The position numbers and the translations under genes were made by a program. A stretch of 38,442 nucleotides of DNA from Gammaproteobacteria bacterium. GTDB lineage: Bacteria > Pseudomonadota > Gammaproteobacteria > UBA4575. The notes under the pieces are model-generated. The model did no database searches, was not told the DNA's origin, and saw only the letters and a program-made list of their open reading frames with translations. Location of the stretch: NCBI GenBank assembly GCA_028281205.1, contig JANQKJ010000022.1, forward strand, positions 1 to 38,442. Direction: 5' to 3'. Positions 15,679 to 24,300 of this stretch are shown here, piece by piece (position 1 is the stretch's first letter; each line of letters begins with the position of its first letter).

Positions 15679-16029
15679 TTAAGTTTCCATAAAGGCATTC
15701 GTTATCCACTCAATTTCATGCTCAGCTGACATTGCCACAACATCAAAGCGGGTAGCAAGAGAGCAAGTATGCGTTTGCAAGTAATGATTGGCAGCAAATA
15801 TTAGTTTTCTTCTTTTATTGTGGTCGATAGACTCAGCAGCATCGCCAAATTTACTTGATTTTCGATAACGTACTTCAATAAATACCAAAGTATCACTATC
15901 TTGCATGATTAAGTCTATTTCTCCAAATTTGCAATGATAGTTTCTGGCTACAGTAGATAAACCATTTTTTAGCAAGAAATTGCATGCTACATCTTCAGCT
16001 TTTTTCCCTTTTAAACGACTTGTAGACAT
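15679..16029 (-). CDS. yraN: YraN/UPF0102 family endonuclease-like protein
   Basis: 116 residues, normal for the family. It shows the PD-(D/E)xK nuclease-like signature of UPF0102: an N-terminal G-x2-AE segment (LKGKKAEDVA), then GEIDLIMQD and VFIEVRYRKS. Biochemical function is not settled in general. It lies between lpoA (15 bases upstream) and diaA (3 bases downstream), the conserved order. Confidence 0.93.
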   Translation of the reverse strand: MSTSRLKGKKAEDVACNFLLKNGLSTVARNYHCKFGEIDLIMQDSDTLVFIEVRYRKSSKFGDAAESIDHNKRRKLIFAANHYLQTHTCSLATRFDVVAMSAEHEIEWITNAFMET

Positions 16030-16044
16030 ATATATGCGGAATAA

Positions 16045-17928
16045 TTATTCCGTGAACTGTGGGAGAAGTGTTGGCTTGCCATTAATGAATTGCGCCCAAT
16101 TCAGCTCGCGGAAGATTTTATTATTTTGCACAACTTTAAGTTTGCCTGTTAAGCCGTTATAGCGTTCATATGGCAATGCAGCTAGCTCAGCAAGTTTGGT
16201 TGGCAAGTAATAGGCATCAATACCTAAGGCAGCAAACCTTGGTAGTAACTGATAACTATTGCCAGCCTCGAGTTCAAGTAATTCTTGCAATATTTGGTGG
16301 TCGGCTGTGGGTTTAAGTAGCCAAGGAATATCACAATACAATACGCCATTAATATCGCGATCGCGTGAGACATTTTCAATGCCAGAGAATACATGCGAGG
16401 TACTGTAAACAGGCAAATCAGTAGCATAGTAATAATTAATCTGTGGGCGCAGAATCCGTGCTGTGCGTGGTGAAGCGACCATGAATACCATGTCAACGTC
16501 TTGCCTGCGGCGTGGCTCGAATTCTAGATTTTGTCCAAGAGTAGAACGCAATTGTCGATAACGTGCTTCACTGAGATCAAGTTGTAATGCTGTTTTTAAA
16601 GGTACGGAGAAATCTGTGTTATTGGATGCATAAAACTGTATGTCTAATACAATACCATTTAATTCTTCAAAACGTGATTGAAATGCATAAGCTAAGCGTT
16701 CACCCCATTCACTTGCCGGGCTCAGAATGACAGCGCTGAATTGTTCGTCTAATGACGCACGCTCAGCAACTTGAATCGCTTCATCTTCTGGCAGTAAACC
16801 AAATTGAAATAAATTACTATGTGATTGTATTTGATCAGCAATGTAATTTAAGGTTAATACTGGAACGGGTAACTCTGGCTGCTGGGTAAGGACTTCAACC
16901 GCTTCCTTTTTTAGCGGACCAATAATAAAGTCGGCACCATCATCAACTGCGCGTTGATAGTGATACAAAATATCTGCAGGATTATCGCCAGTGTCATATA
17001 AATTTAGACTGGGTGCATATTGCTGATCTGTATGCAATTCACGGGCTGACTGAATGCCGGCATGGATTACTTCAGCAATTTTTGCATAGCGGCCAGTCAT
17101 TGGCAGCAGCAAAGCAATATTATCTGGAATAGCAAAATAATTTTGAAAACTTTCCAGGATAGACGTGAGTAAATTGTCGGATGCAGGATGATTTGGATAA
17201 GTGTTGCGCCAGGTGTTAAGCGCATAATCAAGCTGGTCTATACTTGAATACGGTGCACGCTTAGTTTGAGCTAATGCAATCCAGCCGGTTAATTCTGGGT
17301 TCTGTTGTTGATTCCATTTAACAAGTTGTTCATCGCGCGCAAGGGCTAATAGACGCCAAATTTCATTTTGATTATGTGCGATTTGTGTATGTTCCTCGAG
17401 ATGGCGCGAAAGTTCAGTTCTGCTGAGTAAGCTCGATAGAATGTCACCCATTCCACTAAATGCTTGTGCGCGTAGTTCCAGTACCGCGGCAATGTGTTCC
17501 GGTGCCCTTGTTGTGAGAGACATAGGGAGCAATGACATTACCACATTAAATTGTTCTTGTTGAATAGCAATACTCGACTGAGCGATGCGCTTGCGTGGGA
17601 TTAATTCAAAAGTCAAATTTTGTTCGTTAATTAAATTCAAGTACTGTTGGGATAAATCAAATTGATTTGCCTGAATCAGTAACTCAGCAGCCTGTAGCTG
17701 GAATTCTTCTTTCTGTGGACTGGTTTCAGTTTGGGCAACTTGCCAGTAAATCTCAGCGGCTTTTTGTAATTGGCCTTGTTTAGCTAAGCGGTCTGCTTTG
17801 CGGATTTCAGTATTTGCGGGTTCAGTGTCAGTCTTGGTTTGTATATTGGTGCCACAACTAATTACAGCGGTACCAACCAGAAGTATTAGCAGACATTGTG
17901 CTAAGGTGTAAATAATTTTGTTATTCAT
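16045..17928 (-). CDS. lpoA: LpoA, outer-membrane lipoprotein activator of PBP1A
   Basis: 627 residues, LppC/LpoA family. The signal peptide ends in a lipobox, VISC, giving lipidated C25. An N-terminal TPR-like helical domain (about residues 35-255) is followed by a periplasmic-binding-protein-like domain (from about 265) that begins with NIALLLPMTGRYA. From the outer membrane, LpoA reaches the peptidoglycan synthase PBP1A and stimulates transpeptidation. The gene is divergent from rsmI with 42 bases between starts, exactly as yraL/yraM in E. coli, and heads the yraN-diaA-oxidase unit. Confidence 0.93.
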   Translation of the reverse strand: MNNKIIYTLAQCLLILLVGTAVISCGTNIQTKTDTEPANTEIRKADRLAKQGQLQKAAEIYWQVAQTETSPQKEEFQLQAAELLIQANQFDLSQQYLNLINEQNLTFELIPRKRIAQSSIAIQQEQFNVVMSLLPMSLTTRAPEHIAAVLELRAQAFSGMGDILSSLLSRTELSRHLEEHTQIAHNQNEIWRLLALARDEQLVKWNQQQNPELTGWIALAQTKRAPYSSIDQLDYALNTWRNTYPNHPASDNLLTSILESFQNYFAIPDNIALLLPMTGRYAKIAEVIHAGIQSARELHTDQQYAPSLNLYDTGDNPADILYHYQRAVDDGADFIIGPLKKEAVEVLTQQPELPVPVLTLNYIADQIQSHSNLFQFGLLPEDEAIQVAERASLDEQFSAVILSPASEWGERLAYAFQSRFEELNGIVLDIQFYASNNTDFSVPLKTALQLDLSEARYRQLRSTLGQNLEFEPRRRQDVDMVFMVASPRTARILRPQINYYYATDLPVYSTSHVFSGIENVSRDRDINGVLYCDIPWLLKPTADHQILQELLELEAGNSYQLLPRFAALGIDAYYLPTKLAELAALPYERYNGLTGKLKVVQNNKIFRELNWAQFINGKPTLLPQFTE

Positions 17929-17970
17929 GAATGTATAAATTTATTTTCTTAAATTATCGAGATAAATATC

Positions 17971-18804
17971 TTGGCTATTCTGTATATTGTTGCGACGCCC
18001 ATAGGAAACCTTAAGGATATCACTTTAAGAGCGCTGGAAACGCTTGCTAAGGTGGATATTGTCGCAGCGGAGGATACACGAGTAGCACAAAAGTTATTGG
18101 GTGTTCACGCTATCACCACTACAGTGCTTTCTTATCATCAACATAATACTGAGAAGCGTGATCCAGAATTGTTATCCGCACTGCAACAAGGTAAAAGTAT
18201 TGCTTTGATTACCGATGCAGGTACACCTCTTGTTAGTGACCCAGGACATTCAATAGTTTCACTTTGCCGCCAAAATCATATTGATGTAGTACCGATTCCA
18301 GGGGCATGTGCGGCAGTAACTGCCTTGTGTGTAAATGATTTTAATATCACCCGCTATTTTTTTGAGGGTTTTTTGCCATCTAAGCAATCTGCCCGTATTC
18401 AGCGTCTACAAGAAGTATATTCCTATCCCCAGGCAATTATATTTTATGAGGCGAAACATCGCATCCAAGCTATGTTGCAGGATTTACAGACAGTATGTGG
18501 ATCTGAGCGACGTATTATGGTGGCTAGAGAGTTAACTAAAATACACGAGCAAATTGTATCTGGTTCAATAGTAGAGATGATTAAGCACTTTGCTGAAAGT
18601 AGTATTCCTTGCAAAGGCGAGTTTGTAGTAATTCTGGAAGGTGCATCAAAAGATGCACAAACTGATGCGGAAGTAGAAAAAATGAGACATTTATTTGAAC
18701 AGCTTGCTGCCGTGATGAGTCATAAAGATGTCGTCATGCTTGCTTGTGAATTAAGTGATCTGCCCAAAAACGCTCTTTATGAGATTGCCAGTGAGTACTA
18801 CTAA
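17971..18804 (+). CDS. rsmI: 16S rRNA (cytidine-1402 2-prime-O)-methyltransferase RsmI
   Basis: 277 residues, tetrapyrrole methylase-like SAM-dependent fold. Motifs: LYIVATPIGNLKDIT at the N-terminus, EDTR near residue 35, TDAGTPLVSDPG near 80-91 and IPGACAAVTAL near 109-119. RsmI methylates C1402 in the ribosomal P site. The start is TTG 17971: an upstream in-frame TAA at 17950 leaves no ATG or GTG, and the resulting protein begins just before the conserved VATPIGNL block. It is divergent from lpoA. Confidence 0.95.
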   Translation: MAILYIVATPIGNLKDITLRALETLAKVDIVAAEDTRVAQKLLGVHAITTTVLSYHQHNTEKRDPELLSALQQGKSIALITDAGTPLVSDPGHSIVSLCRQNHIDVVPIPGACAAVTALCVNDFNITRYFFEGFLPSKQSARIQRLQEVYSYPQAIIFYEAKHRIQAMLQDLQTVCGSERRIMVARELTKIHEQIVSGSIVEMIKHFAESSIPCKGEFVVILEGASKDAQTDAEVEKMRHLFEQLAAVMSHKDVVMLACELSDLPKNALYEIASEYY

Positions 18805-18825
18805 ATTTACTTTGTAAAAGCACTA

Positions 18826-18852
18826 TTGCCTTTTAGTCTGCAGTGATAGAGT
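18826..18852 (+). promoter_or_regulatory. Probable rnpB promoter, extended -10
   Basis: TTGCCT (18826-18831), a 15-base spacer, and TAGAGT (18847-18852) preceded by TG at 18844-18845, an extended -10 arrangement. The predicted start of transcription falls at about 18859, exactly where the first P1 strand of the RNase P RNA begins. Confidence 0.5.
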
Positions 18853-18858
18853 CAGTGT

Positions 18859-19211
18859 GAGAGTTGGTCGAGGCAATCGCTGCTGAGTAATCAGTAGAGG
18901 AAAGTCCGGGCTCCATAGGGCAGGGTGCCAGGTAACGCCTGGAGGGTGCAAACCCATGGAAAGTGCAGCAGAAAAGATACCGCCTACGTCAGTGGGTAAG
19001 GGTGAAATGGTGCGGTAAGAGCGCACCGCGTTGATGACAACATGAACGGCATGGTAAACCCCACCTGGAGCAAGACCAAATAGGAGGGCAGGCTATTTTT
19101 TAGCCACATGTGGTCCACATGGCTCTCGGGTAGGTCGCTAAAGGTGTCTGGCGACAGGCATCTCAGATGAATGATTGCCCACGACAAAACCCGGCTTACT
19201 GACCAACTCTC
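18859..19211 (+). ncRNA. rnpB: RNase P RNA (bacterial type A)
   Basis: 353 nucleotides, the catalytic RNA of RNase P, which matures tRNA 5-prime ends. The ends pair perfectly as helix P1: GAGAGTTGGTC (18859-18869) with GACCAACTCTC (19201-19211). The universally conserved GAGGAAAGTCCGGGCTCC lies at 18897-18914, GGTGAAA near 19000 is followed by TGGTGCGGTAAGAGCGCACC, and ACAAAACCCGGCTTA lies near the 3-prime end. No obvious U-rich terminator follows. Confidence 0.95.
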
Positions 19212-19315
19212 AATCTATAATGCAAACTTAAAGTAGTCTCTAAGCAAGCGCTATCAAGCTATTAATAAATTTAATTTTTCCTCTTATATTACTCTGCAAA
19301 AGTCTTCTAAGTAAC

Positions 19316-19329
19316 TGTCTTACAAGACA
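19316..19329. repeat. Palindrome upstream of the mraZ promoter
   Basis: TGTCTT-AC-AAGACA, perfect 6-bp arms with a 2-base centre, about 28 bases upstream of the mraZ -35 element. The short centre suits a dimeric protein site better than an RNA hairpin. No regulator can be named. Confidence 0.25.
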
Positions 19330-19357
19330 AAAATCCCGATAAACGGCACAATTTAGC

Positions 19358-19386
19358 TTGCATTTTAGCCGCTTGATTTCTATAGT
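19358..19386 (+). promoter_or_regulatory. Sigma70-like promoter of the dcw cluster (mraZ)
   Basis: TTGCAT (19358-19363), a 17-base spacer, then TATAGT (19381-19386): a good sigma70-type match at ideal spacing. Transcription should begin near 19393, about 50 bases before the mraZ ATG, within the MraZ-box repeats. It probably drives mraZ, rsmH, ftsL, ftsI and the following mur and fts genes. Confidence 0.6.
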
Positions 19387-19410
19387 GGTAAGAATGTGGG
19401 AGAAAGTGGT
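19385..19410 (+). promoter_or_regulatory. MraZ-box direct repeats
   Basis: Three GTGG(T/G) repeats start at 19385, 19396 and 19406, at roughly 10-11-base period, overlapping the -10 and the presumed start of transcription. In E. coli, MraZ represses its own operon by binding TGGGN repeats spaced by about 5 bases in the same place. The central copy (GTGGG) matches best; the outer two are GTGGT. Autoregulation by the adjacent mraZ product is therefore likely. Confidence 0.55.
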
Positions 19411-19443
19411 TTTTAATGTAATTTCCGGGATAGAAGAACAAGA

Positions 19444-19896
19444 ATGTTTAAAGGCATCACATCAACGACAATTGACGCAAAGGCGCGTATCACAATACCC
19501 ACAGAGTATCGAGATGCAATAAAAGCTGCTTGTGGCGGACAAATTGTTGTCACTGTTGATGTTGATCGTTGTTTGCTCATTTATCCTCAGCCTGAGTGGG
19601 AGCGTTTCGAAACGGACCTTCGAGCTTTGCCTAATGTCGGTAAACAAGTGCGCCGCTGGCACCGACTTTACCTGGGACACGCTAAACCACGTGAGATTGA
19701 TGGTCAATATAGAATTTTACTCCCCCAAGAATTAAGAGATTACGCAGGCTTGAAAAAGCATGTTTGTCTTGTTGGCCAAGGCAACAAATTTGAGTTGTGG
19801 GATCAAACCAGATGGAACGAGTCGCTTGATCAGTGGCTAGAAGAAGAAGCTAACTCAGCAGTGAATGAGTCTCCATTAGAAACACTAAGCGTTTAA
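19444..19896 (+). CDS. mraZ: Transcriptional regulator MraZ
   Basis: 150 residues with two SpoVT-AbrB half-domains, each with the DNA-binding DxxxR motif: D11-A-K-A-R15 and D86-G-Q-Y-R90. MraZ forms rings and represses the dcw promoter. It is the first gene of the cluster, just downstream of the promoter and box repeats. rsmH follows after 6 bases. Confidence 0.97.
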   Translation: MFKGITSTTIDAKARITIPTEYRDAIKAACGGQIVVTVDVDRCLLIYPQPEWERFETDLRALPNVGKQVRRWHRLYLGHAKPREIDGQYRILLPQELRDYAGLKKHVCLVGQGNKFELWDQTRWNESLDQWLEEEANSAVNESPLETLSV

Positions 19897-19902
19897 ATAC
19901 GC

Positions 19903-20838
19903 ATGCAAGAGACATTAACTCATGTGCCTGTGTTGTTACATGAGTGCATACAAGGATTAAGAATAAAAGCTGACGGCACCTACGTTGACTGCACTTTCGG
20001 GCGAGGAGGTCATAGTCAGTTACTGCTGGATGAGTTAACCGACAAGGGAAGATTATTTGTATTAGATCAAGACCCAAGTGCAGTGGCATATGCCAAGGGG
20101 AAGTTTGGCAATGATAAAAGGGTCAAAATCTTGCATGAGTCGTTTGCAAATTTGCAAACAGTTGCCAGTGATAATGGATTGAATACAAATGTGGATGGAG
20201 TTTTTTTTGATTTAGGGGTGTCATCACCTCAATTAGATGAAGCTGAGAGAGGATTTAGTTTTAGTCATGATGGTCCGTTAGATATGCGCATGAATACTAG
20301 TTCAGGTCAGTCTGCTGCTGAGTGGCTTGCAGATATTAGTGCGGATCAACTAACTACGGTACTGCATGATTTTGGTGAAGAGCGTTATGCGAGAAAAATT
20401 GCGCTAAAAATTTTGCAGGAGCAGCAACAAAAAGCGATTAATACAACTGAACGCTTGGCGGACATTATAAAGAGTTGTTACCCGCCTAGCTATAAAGGGG
20501 TCCATCCTGCGACTAGAACATTCCAGGCAATTCGTATTGCAGTGAATAAGGAATTGGATGCATTACAAAAAGGTTTGGAAGCTGCATTCGAGATGCTAAA
20601 TGATGGTGGACGCTTGGTCGTGATAAGTTTTCATTCGCTTGAAGACCGATTAGTAAAGCGCTTTATCCGTAATACAAAACAACAAGAGCGACTGCCAGTA
20701 AAAATGCCAGTAATGCCTGAATTTAATAACTACTTGAAGCCGATAGGTAAATTGGTACGTCCATCGGAGCAGGAAATAAATGTAAATCCACGCGCACGCA
20801 GCGCGCGTTTGCGAATTGCAGAAAAGGTGCTGAAGTGA
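19903..20838 (+). CDS. rsmH: 16S rRNA (cytosine-1402 N4)-methyltransferase RsmH
   Basis: 311 residues, MraW family. The N-terminal HVPVLLHECIQGL and the SAM-binding YVDCTFGRGGHSQLLL blocks are clear, as is the C-terminal VISFHSLEDRLVKRFI. RsmH methylates N4 of the same C1402 that RsmI (also in this window) methylates on the ribose. The end overlaps the ftsL start by 4 bases. Confidence 0.97.
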   Translation: MQETLTHVPVLLHECIQGLRIKADGTYVDCTFGRGGHSQLLLDELTDKGRLFVLDQDPSAVAYAKGKFGNDKRVKILHESFANLQTVASDNGLNTNVDGVFFDLGVSSPQLDEAERGFSFSHDGPLDMRMNTSSGQSAAEWLADISADQLTTVLHDFGEERYARKIALKILQEQQQKAINTTERLADIIKSCYPPSYKGVHPATRTFQAIRIAVNKELDALQKGLEAAFEMLNDGGRLVVISFHSLEDRLVKRFIRNTKQQERLPVKMPVMPEFNNYLKPIGKLVRPSEQEINVNPRARSARLRIAEKVLK

Positions 20839-21107
20839 AATTTACAGCGTTAATAAGTTTCTATTTGATTGTTGTTATTAGTGCTTCAGGTTTGGTTTAT
20901 AGCAAACATTTACAAAGAAGGTATTTTGTAGAGTTGCAGGCATTACAAGAAACAGAATCACAGTTGCAGACAGAGTGGGAGCAATTGTTATTAGAGGAGA
21001 GTGCTTGGTCAAATCAGGCGCGTATAGAACAGATTGCAAATAGTAAATTAGGCATGCATTTAGTGAATCATTCTGATGTCATTATGCTGGAGATGGAAAC
21101 TAAATGA
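20835..21107 (+). CDS. ftsL: Cell division protein FtsL
   Basis: 90 residues, bitopic inner-membrane protein: very short cytoplasmic N-terminus, membrane span at about residues 4-24, then a periplasmic coiled-coil helix with the typical LQxLQETESQLQTEWEQLLLE pattern broken over two heptad blocks. It joins FtsB and FtsQ and activates FtsWI. It starts at GTG 20835 inside the rsmH stop and ends by an ATGA overlap with ftsI, so it is coupled at both ends. Confidence 0.92.
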   Translation: MKFTALISFYLIVVISASGLVYSKHLQRRYFVELQALQETESQLQTEWEQLLLEESAWSNQARIEQIANSKLGMHLVNHSDVIMLEMETK

Positions 21108-22816
21108 AGAAGACAAAAACTAAAGCATTTAGTGCACGTAGGTATCTACTACTGTTTGCTGTGTTTTCAGTATTTGTATTATTATTTGCGCGTGCCGCAC
21201 AATTACAGATATTACATGCGGATTTTTATAATGAGCAAGGTTCTAATCGGCATGTACGCACAGTGGAAATTCCTGCCAACAGGGGTGTGATTACTGATCG
21301 CCATGGTGAGGCATTGGCAATTAGTACACCAGTATTTTCAGTCTGGGCGCATCCTCAAACTGCTTTGGATAGCCCGCAATCTATTTTTCATGCTGCGCAA
21401 GTGTTGGGTCTAAGTAAACAAAGAATTAAACACAAACTTGAGCAAAGAAAGAATAAACAATTTGTATATTTAAAACGCCATGTATTTCCCAATATAGCAG
21501 ACCAGCTAAAGCAACAAAAAACACCTGGTGTATCTATTGTCAGAGAATATAGACGCTATTATCCGGCCGGCGAAATGGCAGCCCATGTAGTCGGACTAAC
21601 AAATATTGATGACCAGGGCCTGGAGGGAGTGGAATTAGCGTTTGACGATTGGCTACATGGATCGCCCGGCAAAAAGCGAGTTTTAAGGAATGCGCATGGC
21701 GTGACTGTGGGTGATATTGGATTGGTGCGTGAACCTCATCATGGTAAAGACCTGACCCTATCGATTGATAAACGTATACAGTATCTGGCCTATCGCGAAT
21801 TAAAAAGAACAATTGCCAGTCATGGCGCAAAGTCCGGTTCTGTGGTTGTGTTATCGGTGGATTCGGGTGAAGTGCTTGCCATGGCAAATTGGCCTGCATT
21901 TAACCCTAATGATCGCAGTAACACGAAAGTATCAGCGATACGCAATCGTGCAATTACGGATGTATTTGAACCCGGCTCAACTGTTAAACCATTCCTGATT
22001 GCAGCTGCTATTGAGAATGGCACTTATAAAGTAAGCAGCACAATCAATACTGCTCCAGGGTATTTTAATATCGCGGGTTTACTCGTCAGTGACAATAGTA
22101 ATTATGGCGTCATTGATATGAAAACTTTACTTAGTAAATCTAGTAATGTTGGTGCGGTGCGCGTGGCTTTGAAAATGTCGCAAGAGCAAGTGTGGAACCA
22201 ATATCAATCAGTTGGCTTTGGCCAGCTTACCGGCTCTGGGTTTCCAGGTGAGAGAGCAGGTAAGTTAGTTAATTATACAAATTGGAATAAAACTCAGCGC
22301 GCAACCTTAGCTTACGGTTATGGCATGTCAACAACTGCAATGCAATTGGCAAGAGCCTATTCAGTGATCGCTAATAATGGTGTGTTATTGCCTACCTCAT
22401 TCATTGTAAATGAGCAGCCTGTGACTGGTCAGCGTGTTATGTCTGGGCGCACCGCAAATGCTGTACGAACTATGTTGAAAGGCGTACTGGATAAATCAGG
22501 AACCGGTAGTCGTGCAAGTATGCAGGGTTATACCGCTGCAGGTAAGACAGGAACTTCACGTAAAGCACAGGACGGTGGATATTCACAAGATAATTACATC
22601 GCTTTATTTGCCGGTATGGCACCGGCCGATCGACCTGAAGTAGTAGTGGTAGCGCTTATTGATCAACCTCTTAAGAAGGATGGCTACTATGGTGGTGAGG
22701 TTGCGGCACCATTATTTTCCCGTGTTACAGAAGGGAGTCTGCGTTTATTGAATGTAGCACCAAATGTCATCGATCAGAAAAAACGTAATTTACTCATGAC
22801 GGAAATAAATAAGTAA
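21104..22816 (+). CDS. ftsI: Septal peptidoglycan transpeptidase FtsI (PBP3)
   Basis: 570 residues. N-terminal membrane anchor at about residues 13-33, then a PBP dimerisation domain, then the transpeptidase domain with SxxK in EPGSTVKPF (catalytic S near 292), SxN in SKSSNVGAV (near 347) and KTGT in AAGKTGTSRK (near 481). It cross-links septal peptidoglycan with FtsW. The stop TAA shares its last base with the murE ATG. Confidence 0.97.
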   Translation: MKKTKTKAFSARRYLLLFAVFSVFVLLFARAAQLQILHADFYNEQGSNRHVRTVEIPANRGVITDRHGEALAISTPVFSVWAHPQTALDSPQSIFHAAQVLGLSKQRIKHKLEQRKNKQFVYLKRHVFPNIADQLKQQKTPGVSIVREYRRYYPAGEMAAHVVGLTNIDDQGLEGVELAFDDWLHGSPGKKRVLRNAHGVTVGDIGLVREPHHGKDLTLSIDKRIQYLAYRELKRTIASHGAKSGSVVVLSVDSGEVLAMANWPAFNPNDRSNTKVSAIRNRAITDVFEPGSTVKPFLIAAAIENGTYKVSSTINTAPGYFNIAGLLVSDNSNYGVIDMKTLLSKSSNVGAVRVALKMSQEQVWNQYQSVGFGQLTGSGFPGERAGKLVNYTNWNKTQRATLAYGYGMSTTAMQLARAYSVIANNGVLLPTSFIVNEQPVTGQRVMSGRTANAVRTMLKGVLDKSGTGSRASMQGYTAAGKTGTSRKAQDGGYSQDNYIALFAGMAPADRPEVVVVALIDQPLKKDGYYGGEVAAPLFSRVTEGSLRLLNVAPNVIDQKKRNLLMTEINK

Positions 22817-24300
22817 TGCCACACAGTGACAAAAAAACTATGTCCTTGAGTGAATTGTTAGCAGGAATTGTTGATGTGCCGGTTGCAAAAGATATTTTTG
22901 TCGCAGGAGTCAGTGAATATAGTGCTGACGTGGAAACGGGCGATGTTTTCATCGCACTGTCAGGTCTTGATTATGCGCAAGAAGCAATTAATAACGGTGC
23001 CGTGGCAATAGTTTATCAGTCGGGCTATGAGACTGAAGCAATTGTAAAAAATATGGCGGTACCAGTGATTGAATGTAATAACCTATCTACACATGTAGAT
23101 ACAATTGTTACGCGACTTTACGGAGATGCTACTAAGCAAATTAAAACTATTGCTATAACGGGTACAGATGGAAAATCATCTGTGGCGCATCTAGTTGCAC
23201 AAGCGCTTGAGCATGCGGGAGATGCGTGTGGCTTAATAGGTACTTTGGGCTACGGTCGTTTAACTAATCTTTATGCTGCAACTCATACTACGCCTCCAAA
23301 AACCCGCTTGGCCAAAGAGTATGCCAAATTCAAACAAATTGGATGTGACATTGCTGCGCTAGAGGCGTCTTCACATGGGATACATCAACAGCGCTTAATT
23401 GGTTTGGATGTATACACTGCAGTACTAACCAATATTACTCGCGATCATTTGGATTATCACAAAACGTTAGAGGATTATATTCAAGCCAAAGCAGCATTAT
23501 TTTTTGAACATGATGCAAAGTATGCAGTGATTAATATAGATGATGAAAATGGTCGGCAGTGGTGTGAGGCTTTATCTTCAAAACTAGAAGTCATAAGTTA
23601 TTCATTAGCGAATACAAATGCTGATGTATTTGCATCCAACATTGATTATTTGCCTACTTCTACAAGTTTATGCATGCACGTAAATGGCGATGAAATAAAA
23701 GTTCATACTACATTGTTGGGTGAATTTAATGTGCTTAATCTGCTTGCTGTAGCAGCTGTATTAGTTAGTCTGAAAAAGTCTACAGAACAGATAACCTTAG
23801 CAATAAATAAATTAGATGCAGTGCCGGGTCGCATGCAGCGTGTTGAGTCAGGAACAAATGCAAATATTATTGTCGACTATGCGCATACACCTGCGGCATT
23901 ACTGGCGGCGATTACTGCTATGCGTAAACATTGTCCTGGTAAATTAATTTGTGTATTTGGCTGCGGTGGTGATCGCGATCAAGGTAAGCGTGAGCAGATG
24001 GGTGAAATAGCAAGCTCTAATTGTGACTATGTTGTGATTACCTCTGATAATCCACGTCATGAAGCACCAGAAATAATCATACAGCAGATTTCACAAGGCT
24101 GTGTGGCTGATAGTCAATGTATCAGTATCGTAGATAGAAAAGATGCGATTGCACATGCACTACATCTCGCCACTAATAATGATGCCGTGTTGATTGCTGG
24201 CAAGGGACATGAAAAGTATCAATATATTGGTGATCAAGTAATTGCCTTTGATGATGTTGAGGTTGTAAGGAGTAAACTTCAAAGGATGGCTCATGGCTGA
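22816..24300 (+). CDS. murE: UDP-MurNAc-tripeptide synthetase MurE (meso-DAP adding)
   Basis: 494 residues. The ATP-binding loop is TGTDGKSSVAH (near residue 115), a GTDGKS variant of the common GTNGKT. EASSHG and TNITRDHLDYH are Mur ligase signatures. DNPRHEAP near 410 is the amino-acid selectivity motif typical of meso-diaminopimelate-adding enzymes. It adds the third residue of the stem peptide in the cytoplasm. It overlaps murF by 8 bases. Confidence 0.96.
   Translation: MPHSDKKTMSLSELLAGIVDVPVAKDIFVAGVSEYSADVETGDVFIALSGLDYAQEAINNGAVAIVYQSGYETEAIVKNMAVPVIECNNLSTHVDTIVTRLYGDATKQIKTIAITGTDGKSSVAHLVAQALEHAGDACGLIGTLGYGRLTNLYAATHTTPPKTRLAKEYAKFKQIGCDIAALEASSHGIHQQRLIGLDVYTAVLTNITRDHLDYHKTLEDYIQAKAALFFEHDAKYAVINIDDENGRQWCEALSSKLEVISYSLANTNADVFASNIDYLPTSTSLCMHVNGDEIKVHTTLLGEFNVLNLLAVAAVLVSLKKSTEQITLAINKLDAVPGRMQRVESGTNANIIVDYAHTPAALLAAITAMRKHCPGKLICVFGCGGDRDQGKREQMGEIASSNCDYVVITSDNPRHEAPEIIIQQISQGCVADSQCISIVDRKDAIAHALHLATNNDAVLIAGKGHEKYQYIGDQVIAFDDVEVVRSKLQRMAHG

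Noticed and set aside
19212..19300. A terminator after rnpB
   Set aside because: The sequence is AT rich but no stem followed by a T run could be found.
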